In this document: positions 25,234-34,855 of the stretch, one piece after another | Layout of the letters: each line of letters opens with the position of its first letter | How positions within the stretch are numbered: position 1 is the first letter of the stretch | Assembly: GCA_049520515.1 (NCBI GenBank) | Contig: JBEKPS010000006.1 | Location: 62,001 to 126,000 of the forward strand | Length of the DNA stretch: 64,000 nucleotides | Direction: 5' to 3' | Origin: JAFAMS01 sp049520515 | GTDB lineage: Bacteria; Vulcanimicrobiota; Vulcanimicrobiia; Vulcanimicrobiales; Vulcanimicrobiaceae | Position numbers and translations under genes: made by a program | The notes under the pieces: model-generated | Database searches by the model: none | Told to the model about the DNA's origin: nothing | Seen by the model: the letters and a program-made list of their open reading frames with translations, nothing else

Positions 25234-26673
25234 ATGAAGGGGCATTCTTTACGGCTGACTGCCGCTGCAGCTGTGCTCGTAATCATCCTGTTGGCGGGCT
25301 GCGGACGCGGCTCGAACCGGATGCGCGGCGGCGTTGGCGCGCCGGCATCTGCCGCTCCGGTACCGACTGCCATCGCGCACCCAGGCACCGTTCATCCGAC
25401 ACTCGTCATCGCCGGCATCATCGCGCCGTTGCAAAACGTTGCAATCTCGAGCTCCCTGTCCGAGCCCGCAGACGAAGTACCGGTTAACGAAGGCGACCAA
25501 GTACGCGCAGGTCAGGTGATTGCGGTTCTTGATACCGCCGACTTACGCGCACAGTACGAATCGCTAATTCGCACCGCGGCTTCTGATGACGCGAAGGTCG
25601 AGCAAGCAAAGTTCACAGCCACGCTCAACTACGGCCAAGCACCGCAACAGGTAACGCAAGCACGTCAGGCGCTGATGCAAGCGCAGCACACCCTGGCGCT
25701 CGATCAGCTCACGCTGCAACGCGACGACGATCTCGTGAAGCAAGGTTATCTGCAACAGCAAACGTACGATCAGCAGCGGACGCTCGTCTCCAACGACCAG
25801 GCAACAGTCCGCTCCACGCAAGCTGCGTTGAATTCGGCGCTCACAAACCAGCAGGTAGTGGGTACGCCGAAATCGGGATTGCAAGCCGCCGACGTTGCTT
25901 CCGCGATGGCCGACGCCGCGTCCGCGCGTGCTCAAGCGCGACAGACGCAGGTTTCTATTCAACACGCGACGATCGTCTCGCCGGTTGACGGCGTTATCAT
26001 CAATCGCAACCTGAATCCGGGCGAATATCCCAACGGCCGTACGCTCTTTACGATTCAAGAGCTCTCGCACGTCTACGCCGAGCTCAACGCATCGAGTACC
26101 GACATCTTCAGAATCCGTAACGGCTCTCCGGTCGATCTACATGCAGGCGGCGACCAAACGGGAAGAACCTACGAGGGCAAAATCGTCGCAGTCCTGGGTC
26201 AGGTAGCGCCGGGCTCGACGAACTTCACCGTAAAGGCGCTCGTCGCAAATCCCGGCGACGTATTGCAAGCCGGCGTTCCCGTCACGGGGACGATCGATCT
26301 GCCAAATACGACCGGCGTCGCGATCCCGCTCACGGCGTACTTGGACGACACGCGCTCGACAATTATGATCGCGCAGCATGGCACGGCGAAGCTCACGCAC
26401 GTTCGAGAACTCGCGAATGATGGTACGAACTCGATCGTGACGGGAATCGCGGATGGAACGCGTGTCATCGCCGACGGTCAGCTTGGGTTAACAGATGGAC
26501 AACCGCTTAACGCAAGCGGCGGCGGCCATCGTCGCGGCAGCGCCGGCGGCCCTGGTGGCCCGCCGGGTGCTGCTTCGGAAGCCTCGCCCGGCGAACGAGG
26601 CGCGTCACCGGCGCCGAGCGGCTCGGGGCGACCGCATGGTCACCATCGCGATAGCAATACGCAAAGCCAGTAG
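25234..26673 (+). CDS. RND efflux periplasmic adaptor (membrane fusion protein)
   Basis: 479 residues from ATG 25234. Lipobox LVIILLAGC anchors it to the inner membrane. A biotinyl-lipoyl half (ALQNVAISSSLSEP-like region, EGDQVRAGQVIAVLD), an alpha-helical hairpin rich in Gln (about residues 95-210) and the return strand ATIVSPVDGVIINRNLNPGEY follow, with a beta-barrel. The tail from about residue 430 is Gly/Pro/Ser-rich and disordered (GGGHRRGSAGGPGGPPG). It bridges the pump to an outer-membrane channel. It sits 12 bp before two RND pump genes; no TolC-like channel is encoded here. Confidence 0.9.
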   Translation: MKGHSLRLTAAAAVLVIILLAGCGRGSNRMRGGVGAPASAAPVPTAIAHPGTVHPTLVIAGIIAPLQNVAISSSLSEPADEVPVNEGDQVRAGQVIAVLDTADLRAQYESLIRTAASDDAKVEQAKFTATLNYGQAPQQVTQARQALMQAQHTLALDQLTLQRDDDLVKQGYLQQQTYDQQRTLVSNDQATVRSTQAALNSALTNQQVVGTPKSGLQAADVASAMADAASARAQARQTQVSIQHATIVSPVDGVIINRNLNPGEYPNGRTLFTIQELSHVYAELNASSTDIFRIRNGSPVDLHAGGDQTGRTYEGKIVAVLGQVAPGSTNFTVKALVANPGDVLQAGVPVTGTIDLPNTTGVAIPLTAYLDDTRSTIMIAQHGTAKLTHVRELANDGTNSIVTGIADGTRVIADGQLGLTDGQPLNASGGGHRRGSAGGPGGPPGAASEASPGERGASPAPSGSGRPHGHHRDSNTQSQ

Positions 26674-26685
26674 GCTACACTCGCC

Positions 26686-29600
26686 ATGCGTTTGACGCAG
26701 CTTTTTGTCCGCAGACCTACGCTCGTCGTCGTCGTTTGCGCGCTCATTGCATTAGCCGGAACGATCTCGATGGCGACGCTCGTGCAACAAAATTTTCCGA
26801 ACATCGACTTCCCGTCGGTGTTCGTGAGTCTGTCGTATCCCGGCGCATCGCCGACTGAGTTTCAAGACGCAATCGTCCGGCCGATCGAAAATGCGATCGC
26901 GGGCGCGCCGAATCTCGATCACATGAACAGCTCGATTCAGAACGGGCAAGCTTCGATCGCGGTGACATTCTCGCTTGACTCGAATCAGACAACCGATCTC
27001 GTCGAGATTCAGCGCCGCGTGCAATCGACGCTCTCGATTCTGCCCACCGATCTCGCGCCGCCGACAATCCGGACGTTCGATCCTAGCCAGGCAATGGTGG
27101 TAACGCTCTCCGTTTCGTCCCGCACGTTGACGCGCGCCGCACTCTCGGCGATCGTCACGAACAACCTCGTGCCGGAGATGGAACAAATCGACGGCGTTTC
27201 AAACGTCAACGCCAACGGCACGGTGACGCCCGCGATCGAGGTCAGCGTTGATCCGACTGCGCTCTCGTCGTCGGGATTCGTGATCGGCGACGTCGTCGAA
27301 GCGATTTCGAATAATAATCTGCGCGCCCCGGGTGGTATCGCATACGGCAGCGACCGCGAGACTTCGATCGACGTGCGCGGCGACGTCACCGACGTTCCGT
27401 CGGTGGCAAAACTTCCGTTGTACGCAGCGTCCGCAGGCTCGACGGGCGCTGCGACGCTATCCGGTCCGCAAGGCGGCTCGTCGATCCGCGGCGTTGGCCA
27501 AGGCGCGCCGGCCGGCGGCACGTCAGCTGCAACATCTTCTGCGCTGGCCGGATCCAGCTCGCCGCTCTCGCTCCCGCAATCGACGTCCACGTCAACCGCG
27601 ACGCTCAATCCGTGGAGCGTTTCGCAGCGTACGGTCGCCATCGGCGATGTCGGGACCGTGACCGACAGTTCCGAAGTGCAGCGCACGTTTTCATATGTGG
27701 GACCGTATGTTGCGATCTCGTTGACCGCACAAAAAGCGACCGGCGCAAGCGAGATTGCGTCGGCCGACAATGTGATTGCTGCGCTTCCGCGGCTGCGCGC
27801 AGAGTATCCCGAGATCAGCTTCGACGTCCTCAATAATCAAGCGACGTACACGCAACAGCAACTCAATGCCGTCTATCACACGATCGCCGAAGGGATCTTT
27901 TTTACCGGGATCGTCATGCTGTTCTTCTTGCGGTCGTGGCGTAACGCAGTTGTCGTCATGATCGCGATCCCGACTTCCCTGCTGATGACGCTGTTCGTGA
28001 TGCGGCTCGCGAACTTCACGATCGATACGATCTCGCTGCTCGCGATGACGCTCTGCATCGGTATCCTCGTTGACGATTCGATCGTCGTTCTCGAAAACGC
28101 CAAACGCCACTTCGAAGGCGGCGAGGCACCCAAAACCGCAGCGCTGCTCGGCCGTACCGAGATGGGCGCGGCGGCCATCGTAATCACGCTCGTCGACGTC
28201 GTCGTATTTTTGCCGATCTCGTTCTTGCCCGGAGTTACGGGACGTTTTCTCTCGGAGTTCGGTTTGGTTGTGGTCGTCGCGACGCTGACGTCACTCGCCG
28301 TTTCATTTACGGTGACGCCGGCGCTGGCCGGTAACTGGTCGCTCCTTTCCAAGCATCGAGCACCGCGTATCGTCGAGGCGTTTACGCGCGGTTTCGAAGC
28401 GACGCGCACCTGGTACTTGACGCGCGTTCTGGAATGGGGCTTGCGGCATCCGCGCACGATCATGGCCGCCTGCGTGCTCGCGATTATCGGCGCGATCAGC
28501 TTGATCCCGCTGCATGTGGTTGGATTCGATTTCATCCCGCCGCTCGACCGCGGCGAGATCTTCATGCAGCTTACGTTCCCGACCGGAACACCGCTCGCGA
28601 CGACGAACGCCGCGATCGCCAATCTCGCACGGCAGATCGCGCAGATACCCGACGTTCAGCGTGAAACCGGCACGGCGGGCTCGTATCAGGCCGGCTTCGG
28701 CGGCTCGATTACGCAGGGTTCCGTCGGGCAGATTCACGTTTTTCTGCGCGACGGCCGCCAACACTCGACCAACTATTGGGCCACGGCCCTAACGCAGCTC
28801 GCCCGCAAAGACTACGCGCGAGGCAATCCGGTCGCGATTCCCGCCACAGGTACCGGCGGCGGCAACGCACAGCCAATCGACTACAACATCACGTCCGATA
28901 ACGATGATCCGGATCCGTACGCGATACAGGTCCTCGCCGCCCTGCAATCGACCCCGGGCGTCGTACACGCAGTCAGCAACGCTTCGATCCTTGCGCCACA
29001 AGTCGACGTCGTCTTCGATCGCGAGCGCGCGCGCTCTCTCAATGTTGATATCGCATCGGCGGCCAACGGGATTCGCGCGGCCTTCGGCGGCGCAACTGCG
29101 GCGCAATTTTTCACCAATCTCGGTGTGAAGTACGTTCAGGTCACGTACCCGATCAGCGCGCAGAACTCAGTCGACGCGATTAGAGCGGTTCCGGTGCGCT
29201 CACGCAGCGGCAGCGTCACCTATGCCGGTGACGTCGCGAAGCTCGTCGAGGATCCGAATACGCCGTTGATTACGCGCACCAACCGGCAGACGGTCGTGCA
29301 CGTCGGTGCCAATACGAGCCCGGGTTACGCGCTCTCGAACGTGCAGCGCATTTTTCTGCAGCGCGTCGCAGCGCTGCATCTGCCGAATACGGTGCACGTC
29401 ATCCCGAATGCGCGTGGCCAACAGCAGAACCTCGCCGAGACGGTCAGCGGCCTCGGCTGGGCATTGATCTTGTCGTTCACGCTCGTCTATCTCTTGATGG
29501 TCGCGCTCTACGACAGCTACATTCTGCCCGTGATCATCATGTTCGCGATTCCCGTCGCTTCGGTTGGCGCGCTTGGCTCGCTCGCGCTCACCAATCAAAC

Positions 29601-30000
29601 GCTCAACCTGTTCTCGCTCATCGGCACCGTGATGCTGATCGGACTGGTCTCGAAGAACGGCATTCTGCTTGTCGACTTCGCGAATCATCGTATCCGCGCC
29701 GGGATCGACCGCTATACGGCAATTCGGGAAAGCGCGCGGGAACGGTTCCGCCCGATTATCATGACGACGGTGTCGATGATCGCGGGCATGCTTCCGATTG
29801 CAATCGCGCTCGAACCGGGCGCAGAAGTCCGCCGTTCGCTCGGCATCGTCGTGATCGGCGGCCTGACGAGCTCGCTTTTGCTGACGCTGGTTCTCGTCCC
29901 GGTCGCCTTCGTGTGGCTTGCGCCGCGCCATTTCGCGGCCGATGAGCCTCCGGCCAGCTCGCAGCCGGCTCCGCGCACTCCTGTGACGGCAGGCAGCTGA
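26686..30000 (+). CDS. RND efflux permease 1 (HAE1/AcrB type) with a low-complexity insertion
   Basis: 1104 residues, twelve-helix RND pump. The proton relay is intact: IGILVDDSIVVLEN in TM4 (Asp463, Asp464) and GLVSKNGILLVDFAN in TM10 (Lys990). FDFIPPLDRGEIFMQ starts the second periplasmic half. Compared with the next gene it carries a 51-residue extra stretch at about residues 250-310, rich in Ser, Gly, Ala and Thr (codons around 27430-27610), within the docking part of the pump. It should export drugs or lipophilic compounds with the adaptor. It overlaps the next pump gene by one base (TGATG). Confidence 0.93.
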   Translation: MRLTQLFVRRPTLVVVVCALIALAGTISMATLVQQNFPNIDFPSVFVSLSYPGASPTEFQDAIVRPIENAIAGAPNLDHMNSSIQNGQASIAVTFSLDSNQTTDLVEIQRRVQSTLSILPTDLAPPTIRTFDPSQAMVVTLSVSSRTLTRAALSAIVTNNLVPEMEQIDGVSNVNANGTVTPAIEVSVDPTALSSSGFVIGDVVEAISNNNLRAPGGIAYGSDRETSIDVRGDVTDVPSVAKLPLYAASAGSTGAATLSGPQGGSSIRGVGQGAPAGGTSAATSSALAGSSSPLSLPQSTSTSTATLNPWSVSQRTVAIGDVGTVTDSSEVQRTFSYVGPYVAISLTAQKATGASEIASADNVIAALPRLRAEYPEISFDVLNNQATYTQQQLNAVYHTIAEGIFFTGIVMLFFLRSWRNAVVVMIAIPTSLLMTLFVMRLANFTIDTISLLAMTLCIGILVDDSIVVLENAKRHFEGGEAPKTAALLGRTEMGAAAIVITLVDVVVFLPISFLPGVTGRFLSEFGLVVVVATLTSLAVSFTVTPALAGNWSLLSKHRAPRIVEAFTRGFEATRTWYLTRVLEWGLRHPRTIMAACVLAIIGAISLIPLHVVGFDFIPPLDRGEIFMQLTFPTGTPLATTNAAIANLARQIAQIPDVQRETGTAGSYQAGFGGSITQGSVGQIHVFLRDGRQHSTNYWATALTQLARKDYARGNPVAIPATGTGGGNAQPIDYNITSDNDDPDPYAIQVLAALQSTPGVVHAVSNASILAPQVDVVFDRERARSLNVDIASAANGIRAAFGGATAAQFFTNLGVKYVQVTYPISAQNSVDAIRAVPVRSRSGSVTYAGDVAKLVEDPNTPLITRTNRQTVVHVGANTSPGYALSNVQRIFLQRVAALHLPNTVHVIPNARGQQQNLAETVSGLGWALILSFTLVYLLMVALYDSYILPVIIMFAIPVASVGALGSLALTNQTLNLFSLIGTVMLIGLVSKNGILLVDFANHRIRAGIDRYTAIRESARERFRPIIMTTVSMIAGMLPIAIALEPGAEVRRSLGIVVIGGLTSSLLLTLVLVPVAFVWLAPRHFAADEPPASSQPAPRTPVTAGS

Positions 30001-33000
30001 TGCAGATCACGAAGCTTTTCGTCCAGCGGCCGACGCTGGTGACGGTCTTCATTCTCTTAACGCTTTTGGCCGGCGGCATCGCGAGCGTCGTGCTCGTCAA
30101 GCAGCAGTTTCCGAATTACGACGTCCCAACGATTCAAGTCTTGGTCACGTATCCCGGGGCCTCGACCAGCGAGCTGCGCGATGCGATCGTCCGTCCGCTT
30201 GAAGATCAAATCGCGGGCGCTCCAAATCTCGATACGCTCGAAACGGCGATCGAATCAGGGCAAGCCACGATCGTTGCGCACTTCATGCTCGACTCGGACG
30301 TCAACACCGATCTCGTTCAAGTGCAAGGCCGCGTACAGAACGCGCAACGTCAGCTTCCGACCGATTTGCAAACGCCTCAGGTCTCGATCTACGATCCGAG
30401 CGAAGCCGTCGTCGTCTCCCTCGTTGCAAGCTCCGATTCGCTGCAGCCCGGCGCCCTTTCGTCCGTCGTTACGAATCGCGTCGTCCCCGCACTCGAACAA
30501 ATCCCGGGCGTCTCGTACGTCGTCGAGAACGGCGACGTCACGCCGTCGATACAGGTCAACGTTCATCCGAATCAGCTCTTGGGCTCGGGGTTTACGCTGA
30601 CCGACATCACGACAACTATCGCCAATAACAACGTCCGGGCTCCCGGAGGCATCGCCTACGCACCGAACCGTGAGACGAACATCGACATCCGCGGCGACGT
30701 GACCACGCCGCCAACCGTCGCCGACCTACTGCTCAGTAATGCCGCCGGATCAAGCTCGTCCACGACGAGCGCATTTGGAACGATGCCGCGATACTTCCGG
30801 ATCGGGGACGTCGCGACGGTCAGCGACACGTTCGAGCCGCAACGCGTCTACGCGTACACGCACGGCGTGCCGAGCATCGCGCTCGATGTCCAGAAAGCGA
30901 GTAACACGAGCGAGGTCACGGCATCGGAAGCGGTTCTGCGCGCGCTTCCTTCGCTCGAACGCGCGTATCCGAATATTCACTTCAACATCCTGAACGTTCA
31001 GGCCACATACACCAAGGAACAACTTTCGGGCGTCATCCGCACGCTGGTCGAAGCAATTTTGTTCACGGGCATCGTGATGCTGTTCTTCCTCCACTCGTGG
31101 CGGAATGCGGTCGTCGTGATGCTGGCCATCCCAACCTCGCTGCTCGTCACGCTCGCCGCAATGAGGCTTGCAAACTTCACGATAGATACCGTCTCGCTGC
31201 TCGCCATGACGCTCATCATCGGCATCCTCGTTGACGACTCGATCGTCGTCTTGGAGAATGTCGAGCGCCATCACGAGAGCGGCGAGGACCCGCGTACCGC
31301 AGCGGTCACCGGCCGAATGGAAATCGGCGTCGCTGCAGTCGTCATCACGCTCGTCGACGTCGTTGTGTTCTTGCCGATCTCGTTCTTGCCGGGCTCGGTG
31401 GGGCTGTTCTTGCGCGAGTTCGGTCTCGTCGTCACGGTCGCAACGCTGACGTCGCTGTTTGTCTCGTTCACGGTAACGCCGTCGCTGGCCGGGCGCTGGT
31501 CGCTGCTCTCGACGTGGCGTCCGTGGCGCATCATCGATTCGTTCGCGGCCCGATTCGAGTCACTACGCGGTTGGTATGTTTCGCGCGCGCTCGAATGGGC
31601 GCTCGAGAATCGCGCGCTGGTCGTGATCATCTCGTTCGGTTCGCTCGCGCTCGCCCTGTTGCTCATTCCGTTTGGAATCGTCGGCTTCGAGTTCGTCCCA
31701 CAGGTCGATCGCGGCGAAATCTACGTGACGATCAGCTATCCCACCGGAACACCGCTCGAGACGACGCGGCAGGGCGTGCTCGCCGTCGAACGTTATGTCG
31801 ACTCGCTTCCCGACGTTCAAGCCGAAACTGCGCTTGCCGGTGCGTACGTCGGAAATCTTCCCGGCTACGTCAACAACGGCGCCATCGGACAGATCCACAT
31901 TTTCCTTACGACGAAACGGTCTGCATCGACTCAAACATGGGCGCAGCGTTTACAATCTCGTGCGACGCGCATCGCGAGCGGCGCGAACGCGGTTGCAATC
32001 CCGGCGACCGATATTCAGGGCGGGATCCAACAGCCGATCGACGAGGTCGTGAGTACGATCGGTGACACCGATCCGACGCCGTACGCCGCGCAGGTCTATC
32101 AAGCGCTGGTGCAGTCACGGGGCGCAATCGATGTTACAACGACCGGAGGCGACGAGTCGCCGCAGGTCGAGGTTCAGTTCAATCGCGATCGTGCGCGAGC
32201 ACTCAACGTTTCGATCGGCACCGCGTCGACCGCGATCCGTGCAGCGTTTGGCGGCGTGATTGCGACGCAATTCACGGGCGTCGATGGACTAAAAGACGTT
32301 CAGGTGATCTATCCGCAGCGCGACCAGGTCAACTTGTCCGCTATCGCGGCCATTCCAATCCGCTCGAACAGCGGCGGCATCATCCACGTCGGTGACATCG
32401 CACGCCTCGAATGGGCACCTGCGCCTCCGCTCATCGCACGCGTCGACCGTCAAGGCGTCGTCTACATCGGCGCCAACGTCGCCGTCGGCGCCGAGCTTTC
32501 GAACGTCCAGCGTGCGTTCGATTCGCGCGTGCGCCAACTGCATCTGCCGTCGTTCGTACACGTTCAGCCAATCACCGGTGGCAATCAGCAGAATGTGCAC
32601 GACACGATCGTGGGGATGAGCGTTTCTCTGCTGCTCTCGGTCGTGCTCGTCTATCTCTTGATGGTCGCGCTCTACGACAGCTATCGCACGCCGTTCGTCA
32701 TCATGTTCTCGGTCCCGGTCGCCGTCGTCGGCGCGCTCGGGTCACTCGCGCTCGCGCACCAAACGCTGAATCTGTTCTCGTTCATCGGCGCCGTATTGCT
32801 GGTCGGCCTCGTCACGAAAAACGGCATCTTGCTGGTCGACTTCGCAAACCGCATGCGGCACAGCGGGATGGATCAGATCGCTGCCGTGCGGGAAAGTGCA
32901 ATGGAGCGGTTCCGGCCGATCATCATGACGACGTGCGCGATGATTGCCGGTATGCTACCGCTGGCGCTCGCGCTGGATCCAGGATCGGAAGCCGAACGTT

Positions 33001-33176
33001 CCCTCGGAACCGTCGTCATCGGCGGCCTGACGAGCTCGCTGCTTCTCACGCTGCTGCTCGTCCCGATCGTTTACTTGAAATTCTCACCGCCACCGCGCGA
33101 GCCGGAAACGCTCGAGCAAATCCTCGCCGGCCGAAAAGGCGGTCACACTGACCTTCCGACGGTTTCTACTTCGTAG
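30000..33176 (+). CDS. RND efflux permease 2 (HAE1/AcrB type)
   Basis: 1058 residues, a close paralogue of the preceding pump. Asp412/Asp413 in IGILVDDSIVVLEN and Lys940 in GLVTKNGILLVDFAN keep the proton path. The periplasmic part starts GFEFVPQVDRGEIYVTISYPTG. Adaptor plus two different RND genes in a row is the MdtABC arrangement of enterobacteria, in which the two pumps form a heterotrimer. Both pumps here keep the relay residues, so either could work alone. The C-terminus overlaps the opposite methyltransferase gene by 11 bases. Confidence 0.93.
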   Translation: MQITKLFVQRPTLVTVFILLTLLAGGIASVVLVKQQFPNYDVPTIQVLVTYPGASTSELRDAIVRPLEDQIAGAPNLDTLETAIESGQATIVAHFMLDSDVNTDLVQVQGRVQNAQRQLPTDLQTPQVSIYDPSEAVVVSLVASSDSLQPGALSSVVTNRVVPALEQIPGVSYVVENGDVTPSIQVNVHPNQLLGSGFTLTDITTTIANNNVRAPGGIAYAPNRETNIDIRGDVTTPPTVADLLLSNAAGSSSSTTSAFGTMPRYFRIGDVATVSDTFEPQRVYAYTHGVPSIALDVQKASNTSEVTASEAVLRALPSLERAYPNIHFNILNVQATYTKEQLSGVIRTLVEAILFTGIVMLFFLHSWRNAVVVMLAIPTSLLVTLAAMRLANFTIDTVSLLAMTLIIGILVDDSIVVLENVERHHESGEDPRTAAVTGRMEIGVAAVVITLVDVVVFLPISFLPGSVGLFLREFGLVVTVATLTSLFVSFTVTPSLAGRWSLLSTWRPWRIIDSFAARFESLRGWYVSRALEWALENRALVVIISFGSLALALLLIPFGIVGFEFVPQVDRGEIYVTISYPTGTPLETTRQGVLAVERYVDSLPDVQAETALAGAYVGNLPGYVNNGAIGQIHIFLTTKRSASTQTWAQRLQSRATRIASGANAVAIPATDIQGGIQQPIDEVVSTIGDTDPTPYAAQVYQALVQSRGAIDVTTTGGDESPQVEVQFNRDRARALNVSIGTASTAIRAAFGGVIATQFTGVDGLKDVQVIYPQRDQVNLSAIAAIPIRSNSGGIIHVGDIARLEWAPAPPLIARVDRQGVVYIGANVAVGAELSNVQRAFDSRVRQLHLPSFVHVQPITGGNQQNVHDTIVGMSVSLLLSVVLVYLLMVALYDSYRTPFVIMFSVPVAVVGALGSLALAHQTLNLFSFIGAVLLVGLVTKNGILLVDFANRMRHSGMDQIAAVRESAMERFRPIIMTTCAMIAGMLPLALALDPGSEAERSLGTVVIGGLTSSLLLTLLLVPIVYLKFSPPPREPETLEQILAGRKGGHTDLPTVSTS

Positions 33177-33894
33177 GCCGCGTGTAGACAATGCCCAGCA
33201 TTTCCATGACGCCTTTAAGGGCAAGCTTGACCAGCTTGAAACGCATTCGCTCCACGTAGAGATAAAGCGCGACCGCAAACGGCGTCCCCCTAGACGCCGG
33301 CGCAGAAGCGACTGATCGCGCGAAAAGCGTGTTATTGATGTGACGGAACGACGTAAGCCGCCGCGTCCCTAGGTTGATGCGCTCGCGAAGTGCACGGTTG
33401 ACGCCTCGCGCATACGGATCGTTGAAGGCCACGACGGCATTCTCGCTGAGCAGAGGCGTCCAGGCGTCGATGTCGGCCAGAACATCCTCGTAGTCGTGCG
33501 AGCCGTCGACGAAGAGCATATCGATCGGCCGAGTGTCGTATGTCTTGCGCGCCTCCGTCGAAGTCGTGCGCATCGATGTTACGAATGCGGCGACATCCGA
33601 GCGCGCAAGATTCGCCTCGTACTCCGCGTACGTATCGGCGTCGCCGTGCTCGAGCATATAGCTTCTTTTACCGGTCGGCGCGTGCGGATCGATCGCGATG
33701 AGAGTCCCGGCTTGTCGCTCGACGAGCGCCATGCCGAGCGCGATCGTCGAGCGTCCTTTATACGAGCCGATCTCGACGATGCGCGGTGCTTCTGCCGCAA
33801 GGCTGCGCGCGGCTAGGTACAGAGCCCAGGCCTCGTGATCGCTCAAGAATCCGTCAACTCCCGCAATCTTCGCGAGCAGCTCGGGACGCGTCAT
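33166..33894 (-). CDS. Class I SAM-dependent methyltransferase (Methyltransf_24 type)
   Basis: 242 residues. RIVEIGSYKGRSTIALGMAL is the SAM motif I, TLIAIDPHAP motif II, and DMLFVDGSHDYEDVLADIDAW with NAVVAFNDPYARG the acceptor-side motifs. This resembles cephalosporin-hydroxylase/macrocin-type methyltransferases whose acceptor is often a sugar or lipid; the substrate here is unknown. A C-terminal hydrophobic helix-like stretch (MRFKLVKLALKGVMEMLGIVY) could associate with membrane. It starts at ATG 33894 inside the stop of the upstream broken dehydratase (ATGA). Confidence 0.82.
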   Translation of the reverse strand: MTRPELLAKIAGVDGFLSDHEAWALYLAARSLAAEAPRIVEIGSYKGRSTIALGMALVERQAGTLIAIDPHAPTGKRSYMLEHGDADTYAEYEANLARSDVAAFVTSMRTTSTEARKTYDTRPIDMLFVDGSHDYEDVLADIDAWTPLLSENAVVAFNDPYARGVNRALRERINLGTRRLTSFRHINNTLFARSVASAPASRGTPFAVALYLYVERMRFKLVKLALKGVMEMLGIVYTRPTK

Positions 33895-34855
33895 CCGTGC
33901 GCCGCGAGGATTCCCGCGAAGAGATCCCGGTCGATGTTGCCCCCGGAGAGCACGAGCCCGACCTTTTTTCCGCGCAAGTATTCGCGCTCGCGCATCGCAG
34001 CCGCTAGCGGCACGGCGCCCGCACCTTCGACAACCTTGTGTGTGTCGGTAAAGAAGGCGCGCATCGCCGCTTTGATTTCCGCGTCGCTGACGCGAATCAC
34101 GCGGGTCGCACCGCGGCGAATCATCGCGAACGCATCGGGATCGGGGACGCGGCATGCGACACCGTCGGCAAATGTGTCGGCGCTTTCGGTCGTAATGATG
34201 TGCCCGGCCTCGAACGACTGCGCGTAGGCATCCGCGGCGTCTGAGACGACGCCGACGATTTGGGTCCAAGGCCAAGCCCATCGCGAACGGCGATCGTTCC
34301 GCAAATTCCCGAGCCAAGGCCAATCGGCACGTACACGACGTCCAACCCTCGAGTGGCCTCGAAGAACTCGAGCGCGTACGTCGCAACGCCTCGGATGAGC
34401 CACGGATGGAACGAGCCTACCTCGTGCAAGTCGCGCTCGATCGCGAGCTGCTGCATGTACTCACGCGCCTCTTGAAAGTCGCGTCCGTGCACGACGAGCT
34501 CCGCGCCGAACGCGCGCATCGCAGCATTCTTCTCAACACTGTTGTTGTGCGGGACAACGATCGTTGCGTTGATGCCGTGGCGCGCGGCCGCGAACGCGAT
34601 GCTCTGTCCGTGATTTCCGCGCGTCGCCGCGATCACGCCGCGAACGTGCGGATGTTTCTGCACCAGCGCATCGAGATATGTGAGACCGCCGCGTACCTTG
34701 AACGCGCCGATCGGTGTCTCGTTTTCATGCTTGACCCACACCTCGGCTTCGAGCCGCTTCGAAAGCAGCGGCCACGTATATTGCGGCGTCCCCGGGAAGA
34801 CGGCGTGCACCAGCTTTGCTGCACGCCGAATCTCGGTGAGTGTAGGTACCTTCAG
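33891..34855 (-). pseudogene. Threonine/serine dehydratase (IlvA/TdcB-like) broken by a single-base frameshift
   Basis: PLP beta-elimination fold split across two frames. Part one (34855 to about 34265): NETPIGAFKVRGG with the PLP Lys, IAATRGNHGQSIAFAA and VYVPIGLGSGICGTIA. Part two (to 33891): TQIVGVVSDAADAYAQSF, VVEGAGAVPLAAAM and VGLVLSGGNIDRD. The frame is lost around 34262-34268 (GGGTCC on the plus strand), where one missing base would restore LGLG-TQIVGV. Either a real mutation or a base-calling error. The frame extends upstream to a CTG overlapping the acnA stop (CTGA); otherwise GTG at 34810. The intact enzyme would deaminate threonine or serine. Confidence 0.85.

Noticed and set aside
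34262..34268. Programmed ribosomal frameshift in the threonine dehydratase
   Set aside because: No slippery heptamer, downstream structure or Shine-Dalgarno-like stimulator was evident; a point deletion or base-calling error is simpler.
33895..34386. N-terminal extension of the minus-strand methyltransferase to 34386
   Set aside because: The added residues are an out-of-frame reading of the dehydratase; the methyltransferase domain begins at 33894.
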